NCBI GenBank assembly: GCA_022773825.1
Contig: JALFOF010000025.1
Coordinates: 1 to 41,908 of the forward strand
Direction of reading: 5' to 3'
DNA: 41,908 nt
Source of the DNA: Prevotella sp.
GTDB taxonomy: Bacteria; Bacteroidota; Bacteroidia; Bacteroidales; Bacteroidaceae
Part shown: piece after piece, positions 28,976 through 38,972 of the stretch
How positions within the stretch are numbered: position 1 is the first letter of the stretch
How the letters are laid out: every line of letters starts with the position of its first letter
Program-made: the position numbers and the translations under genes
Notes under the pieces: model-generated
Seen by the model: only the letters and a program-made list of their open reading frames with translations
What the model was told of the DNA's origin: nothing
Database searches by the model: none

Positions 28976-31900
28976 TCATTCCTGCCCAACGTACATATTG
29001 ACTATTTCATTGGCATCGGCTATGGTTATCTCGCCATCGCCGTTCATGTCGGCAGCTTTCTCACTGAACTTTTCCGTGCCGTCGAGGTTGCCTGTATAGT
29101 GGTTTACTATCATGTTGGCATCAGCCACGGTCACTTCTCCGTCGCCGTTCACGTCACCCGTTATGTATGTCACCTCGTCGGCGTAGTCCACGCCTGCCAC
29201 GCTGTCCGCTCCCTGCTTGCTGTTGGCCTTGCATATCGTGGGGTGGTGCATCACGTAGTATGTCGCGGCGCCGTCCGGATAGCGTCCCACGGTATTGTCG
29301 GCGGCGGTGACGCCGTATGCCAGCGTGTCGGTAAATTCCTTCGGGCACTTGGGGTACGCCTCGTAGAGCGCGCTGTTAGCCGCCACGAAGTCTGCCCCGG
29401 CGGTGAGTATCAGCTGTGAGCCCTCATCGTTGGCGAGTTTGAAGGAGGCGTGCAACTGCGATACTTGTGTGCGCTTGCTGCACCATACCACGAGGTGTCC
29501 GTGGGCAGGGATAATGGTATTGATGCCTTCGGCGCCCTTTATCTGGTACTTCAGCGGCTTCTCGGCGTTGTCACTGAGGTACAGTCCGCTGGCGTTGATG
29601 TCCACATCGGTGGTGTTATACAGCTCCACCCAGTCGTCTTTCTTTATGTATTCGTTGACATACATATCATTTCCCGGGCTCAGCTCGTTTATCTTCACGG
29701 GCACTATGCCGCTACCCGCCTCGCTGCCAGCGGCTTTTTCCCACACCGCCGTGAGCTTCTGTGCCCCGGAAGCGGGCATCTCGTAGGTCTTATCCTCTGA
29801 CACGAACGCCGTGTTGCCGTTCTCGTCCTCTGCCTGCCAGCCCTTGAACGTGTAGCCAATAGGTGCTTTTGCCTCCAGCGTCACGGGTGCGAAGAGCTGT
29901 CCCGCGAAGCTTCCCGTGGGCACCTCCATGCCGTTCACGAGTATGGCAGCGCCGTCAATGCTGCTTGCCAGCGTGACGCTCTGCGGCGTTACGGCAGACA
30001 GTTGCATCTGGCTGACGCTCTTCAAGTGGTCTATCAGCTTTGTCTGACGTGAGGCAGAGAGACCGCTTATAAGCGACTGTGCCGTGCCCCATGGTGACAC
30101 GTAGCCTCCCTGGCTGAGGTAGTTGGCAACGTCTGTCACCACTTTCTCCACGCGCTCCGGCGCGAATACCGAGCCTGCCACGAGGCAGAAGGCATCGGTG
30201 AACTTCTTGCGGAAGGTGTCGTTGGCGAGCATATTCTTGAAGATGGTCACGAACTTGTTTTCCATCGTGCGCCTCTTGCCGTCCAGGCTCTCGTTTGTGG
30301 AGTAGTCATAGCCGTACATTGAGTCAAATGTGTAGTTCTGCTTGTCAAAGAACTGCGTCAGCGGCGTTGAGGTATTGAGCGCATGGTCGAGGTCGAAGAG
30401 CACGAAACGGAAGCGTCCGTCCTCCGTGCTGCGGAACGCCTTGACGTTGTTCTGCGGCCAGTCGGTGCCGCCAGCGTACATCTCTACCGCCATGTAGTTC
30501 ACGAATTCGTCGATGTCAACCAGCCCGCATATCTCGTCGTAGGCCTCCGCTGACGCGGCGTTGGCGGAGAGGTCGTACCACCTGTTGAAGGCGGCTATAG
30601 TGCCTTCCTTCTGCACATAGCCGGAGTCAGGGCATATCTCGAACTGGTCCATGAGGTCGGTGTCGATGCCATAGTTGGCATATCCATAGTGCTTGTTGTT
30701 GGGTTCACGCATATTGAGCACCGCGTACGGCTCGGCATTGATATACACGTGCACCGGTTGCCATGACTGATACTCCACGTACAGTCCGCTCCTTGCCACT
30801 ATTTGCTGCAATGCCGCATCCTTTACGCGTGCCCCTGTGTCGTTGCCACCGTTCCTTATCTGGAGCGTTTTGTGCTTCAGGAAGGGCTTTTCGGCGAAGA
30901 ACTGATAGTCAAAAGAGTTCTTGCCGTAGTATATCTTGTTAGCCTTCAGCTTGAAAGAGTGTGGCGAGAAGGCTCTGCTCCATCCTCCGCAAGCAGAGAA
31001 ATTACATTCTTGGTTTATGACACAGTTATTCTCGGTCGTGATATATTCAAAGTTAACGGGGCGGTCCCAGTCCATGTTGGCGTTGTACTTGCGTGACTGT
31101 CCATTGCCCGTGCGACCGTTTTCCGTGTAGCAGAAGATGCCGTACTCAGACTTGAACAGCGACGATTCGTCTGTTATGACGGAGATAATCGGGAATGGTT
31201 CTTTGCCGTTATTATATATAAAGGTACGCGCGAGGACCTTGCTCGGCAAGTATCCGTCCTGAAAAAGGCGGAAGCGGAAGCAGGTAGAACTTGTCACTTG
31301 GAACTCTCCCGTTGCCGAAGTCTCGCCGTTTTCCATGGTCGGCGTGGAGCCGTCGGTGGTGTATCGCAGTGTTGCCCCTGCCGGAATGTCCACCTTTACG
31401 TTAAGGGTTCCCGTGAAGAGCTGCCCGTCTGGCGTTACGATGGGTGCGTCCAGCTGCTGCGAGCAGAAGCCTCCGTTGGTGCTGTTGGAATATCCCGGCG
31501 ATGGCAGTGCTGTCGTCCCCCACTCCTCTCCGCCGTCGATGGTGCGCGCATAGCTTGCGCGGCTCACGGCGGCGGGATAGTCCTGCCGCGCCAATATCGT
31601 AGTGCCGTCGGAGATGATGATGGTTCCTCCGTCAGCGTCCAGCTTGTCGTCAATCTGCCTCCACGCCGCCTTGGTATATACCTCGCAGTGATCGAAGTTA
31701 AGAATAGCGTAGCCATGCGCGCCCAATGCCCCGTAATAGTCCACGAGGCGGTGCTGCTTCAGGTTGAGGGCATCGTTGCTTATATACAGTCCTCCGAGGC
31801 TCACGCTCTTGTCAGTAGGGTTGTATAGCTCCACCCAAGAGCCGAAATTGGTTGAGGGGTCACGGTAAACGTCCACGTTTGCCGCCATAATCTCGTTGAT

Positions 31901-32815
31901 GATAATGTTCTCTGCTGATGGCGTAGCGCCCTTTTCCACCGTCACCCTGCACGATGCCTGCACGCCGGAGCCGTCTTTCGCCGTGGCGGTTATAACGGCA
32001 GTGCCCGTTGCCACCGCCGTCACCTTGCCGTCACTGCTCACCGTTGCCACCGCCGTGTTGCCCGAAGCCCAGTCCACGGTGGTGTAAGTGGCGTCTTCGG
32101 GCATCACCTTCGCCGTCAGAAGGCTCTCCTCTTGCGGCACGAGCGTGAGGGCATAGTGGTTGAGAGTGATAGAGGTGACGTTGACGAGCTCACCGTAATA
32201 CTCCAGTTTCCAGTTGTCAATGCAGGTCCAGTCGCCGATGAGCGTCTCCGTCTTCCTTATGCCTATCGTCAGTTTGCCGTCGCTTCCCACCGTGCATTGC
32301 AGCGAGTTGTCGTAGTAACCCGCGTTGAACCAGTAGTAAGCCGCCTCCATGTTGTTCGGAATAAAGTAGCGCGAACCCACCCGTGAGGTGCCCCCTCCCA
32401 GTGAAGTCGTCGTCTTTCCTGAGCTGGAAGGTGCTATTGCCGCCGTCACCTCACCCGTGCTGGACGTGGCATAGAGCTTTGCGTGCTGGCTGCTGGCATA
32501 GTTTCCGCTGGAGAAAAGGTTGTAATCGTTGCTTGCCGAGCCCATCCTGTAGAACGCATCGAGGCTTAGGCGGTAGGTACCGGGCTTCAGTCCCGTCAGT
32601 TTTTGGTAGGTGTCGTAGTTCTTTTGGTAGTGCTCGGCGTTCTCTTTAGGGTTCACCGCCCCCAAGGCCGTGCCGCTCCAGCCCGACAGGTTATTGCCAT
32701 CGTAGCGGGGATTGGTGATGTAAGTGTCCGTTACGTCTATCCATGTCTTGGTCTGTGCCAACGACGTGGCGATGGCCGCTAATGCCGCCAGCGCCGCAAG
32801 TGCGATTTTCTTCAT
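28976..32815 (-). CDS. Large secreted CotH-type protein with lamin-tail domains, Ig-like domain and C-terminal dockerin-like module
   Basis: 1279 residues. Signal peptide 1-20 (ALAAIATSLAQ). 22-208: galactose-binding-like domain. 213-296: BIG2 Ig-like domain. 302-400: lamin-tail domain (IIINEIMAANVD, WVELYNPTDKSVSLGGLYIS). 455-535: chitobiase-C-like sandwich (YTTDGSTPT). About 540-870: CotH domain with VHVYINAEPYAVLNMREPNN and metal motif FVLFDLDHALN (Asp 808 and 810). 950-1030: repeat-type beta domain ending LTAVWEK. 1036-1140: second lamin-tail domain. 1218-1276: duplicated Ca site GDVNGDGEVTVADAN / ADMNGDGEITIADAN. Family knowledge suggests an extracellular atypical kinase on an adhesive scaffold; substrate unknown. 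Own promoter at 32843; the module at its end is almost identical to that of the GH51/GH43 enzyme. No type IX sorting domain is seen. Confidence 0.85.
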   Translation of the reverse strand: MKKIALAALAALAAIATSLAQTKTWIDVTDTYITNPRYDGNNLSGWSGTALGAVNPKENAEHYQKNYDTYQKLTGLKPGTYRLSLDAFYRMGSASNDYNLFSSGNYASSQHAKLYATSSTGEVTAAIAPSSSGKTTTSLGGGTSRVGSRYFIPNNMEAAYYWFNAGYYDNSLQCTVGSDGKLTIGIRKTETLIGDWTCIDNWKLEYYGELVNVTSITLNHYALTLVPQEESLLTAKVMPEDATYTTVDWASGNTAVATVSSDGKVTAVATGTAVITATAKDGSGVQASCRVTVEKGATPSAENIIINEIMAANVDVYRDPSTNFGSWVELYNPTDKSVSLGGLYISNDALNLKQHRLVDYYGALGAHGYAILNFDHCEVYTKAAWRQIDDKLDADGGTIIISDGTTILARQDYPAAVSRASYARTIDGGEEWGTTALPSPGYSNSTNGGFCSQQLDAPIVTPDGQLFTGTLNVKVDIPAGATLRYTTDGSTPTMENGETSATGEFQVTSSTCFRFRLFQDGYLPSKVLARTFIYNNGKEPFPIISVITDESSLFKSEYGIFCYTENGRTGNGQSRKYNANMDWDRPVNFEYITTENNCVINQECNFSACGGWSRAFSPHSFKLKANKIYYGKNSFDYQFFAEKPFLKHKTLQIRNGGNDTGARVKDAALQQIVARSGLYVEYQSWQPVHVYINAEPYAVLNMREPNNKHYGYANYGIDTDLMDQFEICPDSGYVQKEGTIAAFNRWYDLSANAASAEAYDEICGLVDIDEFVNYMAVEMYAGGTDWPQNNVKAFRSTEDGRFRFVLFDLDHALNTSTPLTQFFDKQNYTFDSMYGYDYSTNESLDGKRRTMENKFVTIFKNMLANDTFRKKFTDAFCLVAGSVFAPERVEKVVTDVANYLSQGGYVSPWGTAQSLISGLSASRQTKLIDHLKSVSQMQLSAVTPQSVTLASSIDGAAILVNGMEVPTGSFAGQLFAPVTLEAKAPIGYTFKGWQAEDENGNTAFVSEDKTYEMPASGAQKLTAVWEKAAGSEAGSGIVPVKINELSPGNDMYVNEYIKKDDWVELYNTTDVDINASGLYLSDNAEKPLKYQIKGAEGINTIIPAHGHLVVWCSKRTQVSQLHASFKLANDEGSQLILTAGADFVAANSALYEAYPKCPKEFTDTLAYGVTAADNTVGRYPDGAATYYVMHHPTICKANSKQGADSVAGVDYADEVTYITGDVNGDGEVTVADANMIVNHYTGNLDGTEKFSEKAADMNGDGEITIADANEIVNMYVGQE

Positions 32816-32842
32816 GCAGGTTAGGTTTCAGTTATTATGGCA

Positions 32843-32850
32843 CAAAGGTA
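32843..32850 (-). promoter_or_regulatory. Promoter -7 element of the large CotH gene
   Basis: Minus-strand TACCTTTG (32850 to 32843), about 27 bp before the ATG. No clear -33 TTTG at the usual distance. Confidence 0.65.
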
Positions 32851-33007
32851 TGACTTTTTTCCGAAACAACCTAATCTTTTGAGTAAAAAACGGTTATAAC
32901 GTTGCAAAAATGTTTGTTTCGCTTGACAAAGGGGTTACAAAACACTCTACAAGGGGGTGGCAACCCTTTTGTAACCTGGCGTTAAACCCTATGTAACAGC
33001 GTGTCCA

Positions 33008-33295
33008 TACCTTTGCACCAGTAACGAAAGACAAAGAGACTCTTTGATTGATTGTCTTCATTTGAGTGCCTACTGACAGTGCCGCAAACCAGCATAGGCG
33101 AAGAGAAGTAGGCACGGTATCCCTGCCGTGCAGTGCACTGTCCGCCACAAAAGCATAGCGATTGCACTGCAAAAGCATAGCGATTGCAATGTAAAAGCAT
33201 AGTGATTGCACTGCAAAAGCATAGCGATTGCAATGTCGCCGCCGTGGACTATGCGTGGCAACGCCGCAATGACGGCGGCGTAACAGTTATTTTTA
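33008..33295 (+). ncRNA. Candidate non-coding transcript spanning 22-bp repeat block D
   Basis: A perfect -7 element TACCTTTG (33008-33015) followed by C is not tied to any plausible gene before the thi promoter at 33305. Downstream, GTGCCTACT (33066-33074) pairs exactly with 33107-33115, CACGG with CCGTG (33113-33117 with 33126-33130), CAGTGCACTG is a palindrome (33131-33140), then come the four repeat units, then a 9-bp perfect stem (33237-33245 with 33272-33280) and a T-rich ATTTTTA. This could be a structured RNA of about 270 nt. No protein frame of interest was seen. The T-run is 8 nt from the stem, so the terminator is weak. Confidence 0.3.
33147..33234 (+). repeat. 22-bp repeat block D, four tandem units
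   Basis: Units start at 33147, 33169, 33191 and 33213. The second and fourth are identical, and the first and third share the ending GATTGCACT, so the block looks like two copies of a 44-bp pair. Every unit has AAAAGCATAG. Confidence 0.96.
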
Positions 33296-33304
33296 GTTAA
33301 TAAA

Positions 33305-33336
33305 TTTGGATGTGGCGGAAATATTATGTACCTTTG
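33305..33336 (+). promoter_or_regulatory. Promoter of the thiamine operon
   Basis: TTTG (33305-33308), a 20-bp spacer and TACCTTTG (33329-33336): a full Bacteroidota promoter. Transcription would start just before the TPP riboswitch. Confidence 0.85.
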
Positions 33337-33351
33337 CAAACAGACATAGAA

Positions 33352-33452
33352 CTCGGGGGTGCTCTGACGATTACATATATAGAGAGGTATGAAGGCAGGG
33401 CTGAGATTATACCCATTGACCTGATGCAGGTAACGCTGCCGTAGGAAATGAG
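33352..33452 (+). promoter_or_regulatory. TPP riboswitch (THI element)
   Basis: The conserved core is present: GGGGGTGC (33355-33362), CTGAGA (33401-33406) with ACCC (33411-33414), and GACCTGATGCAGG (33418-33430) running into CGCTGCCGTAGGAAA. CTC at 33352 pairs with GAG at 33450-33452 to close P1. It senses thiamine pyrophosphate and controls the thi genes that follow. Confidence 0.95.
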
Positions 33453-33476
33453 AATGATTTTTATCGCGAAAGACGT

Positions 33477-33518
33477 ACCGGGTAGTGGCTGTAATGCCGT
33501 TATCTGGTTTTTTCTTTT
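33477..33518 (+). terminator. Terminator in the TPP riboswitch expression platform
   Basis: ACCGGGTA (33477-33484) pairs with TATCTGGT (33501-33508; two G-T pairs), GGC/GCC continue inside, and the run TTTTTTCTTTT follows (33508-33518). This position, 25 nt past the riboswitch and 44 nt before thiS, fits transcriptional attenuation when TPP is bound. Confidence 0.75.
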
Positions 33519-33561
33519 CCGCAATGCCTCCGCGAAACCATCTTTACAAACATCAAGAGCT

Positions 33562-33759
33562 ATGAAGATTTACATCAACAACAAGCCTTCTGACACCGCC
33601 GCCGCTACCCTCGCGGACCTCGCCGTCGAGCTGAGCCTGCCCGACCGCGGAGTGGCTATGGCACTGGGCACGCAGATGGTGCAGCGCACCGAATGGACGG
33701 CAACAACGTTGAAAGACGGCGACAGCGTGATAATCATCAAAGCGGCGTGCGGAGGGTGA
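33562..33759 (+). CDS. thiS: Sulfur carrier protein ThiS
   Basis: 65 residues from the ATG at 33562 (MKIYINNKPSD), ending in the required GG. The C-terminal glycine is adenylated by ThiF and turned into a thiocarboxylate that donates sulfur to the thiazole ring made by ThiG. An upstream in-frame ATG at 33448 lies in the riboswitch and is rejected. First gene of the operon. Confidence 0.95.
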   Translation: MKIYINNKPSDTAAATLADLAVELSLPDRGVAMALGTQMVQRTEWTATTLKDGDSVIIIKAACGG

Positions 33760-33763
33760 GATA

Positions 33764-33971
33764 GTTGTTTGGTTGGTTTGAGGTTTAGAGGTTGTGGGTT
33801 GGAGGTTGAAGGTCTTTAGGACGTGAGGTTGCGCCCCAATACCTACAACCAAAGACCTCAACACCTACAACCAACAACCTCCAAACCTTAAGAAACACAC
33901 CTACAACCCACAACCTCCAAACCTACAACCAAAGACCTCAACACCTACAACCAACAACCTCCAAACCTCAA
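33764..33971. repeat. Low-complexity inverted and direct repeats between thiS and thiE
   Basis: The left part (33764-33830) is built of GGTTTGAGG/GGTTGTGGG-type G/T-rich words; the right part (33841-33971) of their complements such as ACCTACAACC and AACCTCCAAACC. A 48-bp perfect direct repeat lies at 33841-33888 and 33921-33968, with a third partial copy at 33899-33924. The transcript can fold into a long imperfect stem that ends next to the thiE ATG at 33977. No protein-coding potential. Confidence 0.9.
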
Positions 33972-33976
33972 AAAAA

Positions 33977-34597
33977 ATGCTCCAATTCATCTCACACCAC
34001 ACCGACCGTTACACGTATCTCGACTCCATACGCATGGCACTCGCCGGCGGATGCCGCTGGGTGCAGCTGCGCATGAAGGAGGCGGACTACGACGAGGTGC
34101 GTGCCGTGGCAGTGGAGGCGCAACGGCTGTGCAAGGCGGCGGGTGCCACCTTCATCATTGACGACCACGTGAGGCTGGCGCAGGAACTGGGTGCCGACGG
34201 CGTGCACCTCGGCAAAAAGGATATGCCCGTGGCAGAGGCAAGGGCACTGCTGGGCAGCGGCTTCATCATCGGCGGCACGGCAAACACCTTCGAAGACGTG
34301 GTGATGCACCACAGGGGCGGTGCGGACTACATAGGATGCGGGCCGTTCCGCTTCACCACCACCAAGAAAGGACTGGCACCAGTGCTCGGCGTTGCTGGCT
34401 ACGAAGATATTACGGCAAGGATGAAAGCAACGGGAATAGCACTCCCCGTGGTGGCGATAGGGGGCATAACGGCAGACGACATCCCCACCATAATGCAGAC
34501 AGGCGTAAGCGGTGTGGCGCTGAGCGGCACGGTGCTACGAGCCGATGACCCCGTGGCGGAGATGCGCAGGCTGCTGAAATTAGTAAAAGACAAATGA
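33977..34597 (+). CDS. thiE: Thiamine phosphate synthase
   Basis: 206 residues. WVQLRMKE (phosphate/pyrimidine site), IDDHVRLAQELGADGVHLGKKD, the GGTANT loop and VVAIGGITADDI match ThiE. It joins the hydroxymethylpyrimidine pyrophosphate and thiazole phosphate to give thiamine phosphate. It starts directly after the A/C-rich repeat and has no Shine-Dalgarno site. Confidence 0.95.
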   Translation: MLQFISHHTDRYTYLDSIRMALAGGCRWVQLRMKEADYDEVRAVAVEAQRLCKAAGATFIIDDHVRLAQELGADGVHLGKKDMPVAEARALLGSGFIIGGTANTFEDVVMHHRGGADYIGCGPFRFTTTKKGLAPVLGVAGYEDITARMKATGIALPVVAIGGITADDIPTIMQTGVSGVALSGTVLRADDPVAEMRRLLKLVKDK

Positions 34598-34647
34598 AGA
34601 ATAAGCGGCTGCACAAGCGGCAGGCGCACTAAAATACAGATAGAGAA

Positions 34648-35421
34648 ATGAGCAAATTAGTTATCGCGGGAAGGGAATTCAACTCCCGCCTGTTCCTCGG
34701 AACGGGGAAATTCAACAACAACACCCTCATGGCAGAGGCCATAAAGGCGAGTGAAACGGAAATGGTGACGGTGGCGATGAAGCGCGTGGAACTGGACGAC
34801 AAGCAGGACGACCTGCTCACACACATCACGCGGAACCCCGGCATACAGCTCCTTCCTAACACCTCCGGCGTGCGCACGGCAGAGGAAGCGGTGTTCGCGG
34901 CGCAGATGGCACGCGAGGCTTTCGGCACTAACTGGCTGAAACTGGAGATACACCCCGACCCTCGCTACCTGTTGCCCGACTCCGTGGAGACGCTGAAGGC
35001 TACGGAACAGCTCGTGAAGATGGGCTTCGTGGTACTGCCATACTGCCAAGCCGACCCCACACTGTGCAAGCACCTCGAAGAGGCGGGGGCGGCTACGGTG
35101 ATGCCATTGGCTGCCCCTATCGGCACCAACAAGGGACTGCGCATGAAGGACTTCCTGCAAATCATAATAGAACAGGCCACGGTGCCAGTGGTGGTTGATG
35201 CCGGCATCGGCGCGCCGAGCCACGCAGCGGAGGCGATGGAGATGGGTGCCGACTGCTGTTTGGTAAACACCGCCATAGCCGTAGCGGGCGACCCCGTACA
35301 GATGGCGATAGCTTTCAAGGAGGCAGTGGTAGCCGGACGCAGGGCTTACGAGGCTGGACTCGGCGCGGTAAGCGACTCGGCGGAGGCAAGCTCGCCACTG
35401 ACTGCCTTCCTTAATTCATAA
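34648..35421 (+). CDS. thiG: Thiazole synthase
   Basis: 257 residues, full length. [12 protein letters not shown] at the start, the Schiff-base Lys in [14 protein letters not shown], and [21 protein letters not shown]. It builds the thiazole phosphate ring from deoxyxylulose phosphate, dehydroglycine (from ThiH) and ThiS thiocarboxylate. A short purine-rich leader precedes the ATG. Confidence 0.98.
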   Translation: MSKLVIAGREFNSRLFLGTGKFNNNTLMAEAIKASETEMVTVAMKRVELDDKQDDLLTHITRNPGIQLLPNTSGVRTAEEAVFAAQMAREAFGTNWLKLEIHPDPRYLLPDSVETLKATEQLVKMGFVVLPYCQADPTLCKHLEEAGAATVMPLAAPIGTNKGLRMKDFLQIIIEQATVPVVVDAGIGAPSHAAEAMEMGADCCLVNTAIAVAGDPVQMAIAFKEAVVAGRRAYEAGLGAVSDSAEASSPLTAFLNS

Positions 35422-35432
35422 ACATCAGTTGA

Positions 35433-37133
<1,701 letters not shown>

Positions 37134-37137
37134 CATC

Positions 37138-37830
37138 ATGTCCGCAAGATACGACCGTCAACTGATATTACCAGAGATTGGCAGCGAGGGGCAGCGCAAA
37201 TTGTCCGAGGCACGGGTGCTGATTATCGGCGTAGGCGGCCTCGGTTCGCCGCTGGCTACCTACCTCGCCGCTGGCGGAGTGGGCACTATAGGACTGGTGG
37301 ACGATGACATCGTGAGCGTCAGCAACCTGCAACGGCAGGTGCTTTACGACGAGTCGCAACAGGGAAAGCCTAAGGTTCTCTGCGCGAAACAGCGTCTGGA
37401 AGCCCTCAACAGCGGCGTCAACGTGGTGGCATACCGCACGAAACTGACGGCGAGTAATGCCCGCGAGCTGGTAAGTCAGTACGACATCGTAGCGGACGGG
37501 ACAGACAATTTCGCCGCACGCTATGCCATCAGCGATGCCTGCGAGGCACTGAACACGCCCTTCGTACATGGTGCTATCCGCGCGCTCGATGGGCAAGTGG
37601 CGGTGCTTTGCAAAGGTAAGGCAACCTACCGCACACTCTATCCCGACGAGGAAGCTATGCTGTCCATGCCCCATCCGGGCAAGGCGGTGGCTGGAGTCAC
37701 ACCAGCAGTGGTGGGAAGCGTGCAGGCAAGTCAGGTGACGCAACTGATATGCGGCTACGGTGAGCCGCTAATCGACAGGCTGTGGACGGTGGACCTGCGC
37801 ACCATGCAGTCGTTTATAATTGACATTTAA
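37138..37830 (+). CDS. thiF: ThiF-family adenylyltransferase (ThiS-activating)
   Basis: 230 residues from the ATG at 37138, 4 bp after the thiC stop; a longer frame from 37114 overlaps thiC. The ATP-binding fold is clear: RQLILPEIGSEGQRKL, VLIIGVGGLGSPLATYLAAGGVG, VDDDIVSVSNLQRQVLY and ADGTDNFAARY. It should adenylate the ThiS C-terminus. Odd point: where E. coli ThiF and MoeB have CxxC before LWPD, this protein reads TYRTLYPD, and no second CxxC or the ThiF crosslink Cys (region GKAVAGVTPAVVG) is present, so it likely lacks structural zinc and the Cys relay. Confidence 0.9.
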   Translation: MSARYDRQLILPEIGSEGQRKLSEARVLIIGVGGLGSPLATYLAAGGVGTIGLVDDDIVSVSNLQRQVLYDESQQGKPKVLCAKQRLEALNSGVNVVAYRTKLTASNARELVSQYDIVADGTDNFAARYAISDACEALNTPFVHGAIRALDGQVAVLCKGKATYRTLYPDEEAMLSMPHPGKAVAGVTPAVVGSVQASQVTQLICGYGEPLIDRLWTVDLRTMQSFIIDI

Positions 37831-37847
37831 GCAGTAAAAAGAAAGCA

Positions 37848-38972
37848 ATGTTTTCGGAAGAATTACAGAAAATCAGTTGGGACGAGACCACAGAGCGCAT
37901 CGCTCAGATGACCGAAAGTGACGTATTACGCGCCTTGGCAAAGGAACATCTCGATGTCAACGACTTCATGGCGCTGGTATCGCCTGCCGCCGAGCCGTAT
38001 TTGGAGCAGATGGCGAGGCTGTCAAGGAAGTACACCGAGGAGCGTTTCGGCAAGACTATGTCGATGTTCATACCGCTTTATATCACCAACTCATGCTCCA
38101 ACTCGTGTGTTTACTGCGGTTTCCACCGCTCAAACCCCATGCCTCGCACCATTCTCACGCCCGAACAGATAGAGGATGAGTACAAGGCAATAAAGGAACT
38201 GGCACCCTTTGAGAACATACTCCTCGTGACAGGAGAGAATCCTGCCAAGGCTGGCGTGCCCTATCTTGCCAAAGCTATCGACATAGCCAAGAAGTATTTC
38301 TCTAACATTAAGATAGAGGTGATGCCGCTGAAGACCGAGGAATACCACGAGCTGACTAAGCACGGCCTCAACGGTGTGATATGTTTCCAAGAGACATACC
38401 ATCGCGAGAACTACAACATCTACCACCCAGCAGGCATGAAATCCAAGTTCGAATGGCGTGTAAACGGCTTTGACCGCATGGGTATGGCTGGCGTTCACTC
38501 CATCGGAATGGGCGCGCTGCTGGGCTTGGAGAAGGAGTGGCGCACCGACGTCACGATGATGGCATACCACCTTCGCTACCTGCAGAAGCATTATTGGAAG
38601 ACAAAATACTCCGTAAACTTCCCCCGAATGCGCCCCGCGCAGAACGAGGGCTTCCAGCCAAACTGCCTCGTCAGCGACAGAGAACTGGCGCAAGTGACCT
38701 TCGCCATGCGCATCTTCGACCACGATGTTGACATCTCTTACAGCACGAGGGAGCCGCAGTTCATCAGGGACAATATGTGCACGCTCGGCGTTACCACCAT
38801 GTCGGCGGAGTCAAAGGTAAACCCCGGCGGTTACCACACATACCCCCAGGCGCTTGAACAGTTCACCGTGTCCGATGACCGCACGGCTGTTGAAATCAAC
38901 AAGAGACTGAAAGAGCTGGGACGCGAGCCTGTATGGAAAGACTGGGACGCATCGTTTGATTTGTTCAAGTGA
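37848..38972 (+). CDS. thiH: Tyrosine lyase / 2-iminoacetate synthase
   Basis: 374 residues. Radical SAM protein with the CxxxCxxC motif NSCSNSCVYCGFHRSN (about residue 78). It cleaves tyrosine to dehydroglycine, the glycine-type precursor used by ThiG. GAHSIGMGALLGL-type and SVNFPRMRPA segments are typical of ThiH. It follows thiF by 17 bp. Confidence 0.97.
   Translation: MFSEELQKISWDETTERIAQMTESDVLRALAKEHLDVNDFMALVSPAAEPYLEQMARLSRKYTEERFGKTMSMFIPLYITNSCSNSCVYCGFHRSNPMPRTILTPEQIEDEYKAIKELAPFENILLVTGENPAKAGVPYLAKAIDIAKKYFSNIKIEVMPLKTEEYHELTKHGLNGVICFQETYHRENYNIYHPAGMKSKFEWRVNGFDRMGMAGVHSIGMGALLGLEKEWRTDVTMMAYHLRYLQKHYWKTKYSVNFPRMRPAQNEGFQPNCLVSDRELAQVTFAMRIFDHDVDISYSTREPQFIRDNMCTLGVTTMSAESKVNPGGYHTYPQALEQFTVSDDRTAVEINKRLKELGREPVWKDWDASFDLFK

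Noticed and set aside
32894..33339. Minus-strand small proteins rich in NRYAF and QSLCF words
   Set aside because: They are translations of the 22-bp repeats in successive frames, not genes; the same words appear at the other blocks.
33448..33561. Longer ThiS starting at 33448
   Set aside because: The extra 38 residues come from the riboswitch end and the attenuator; ThiS proteins are about 65 residues and start at MKIYIN.
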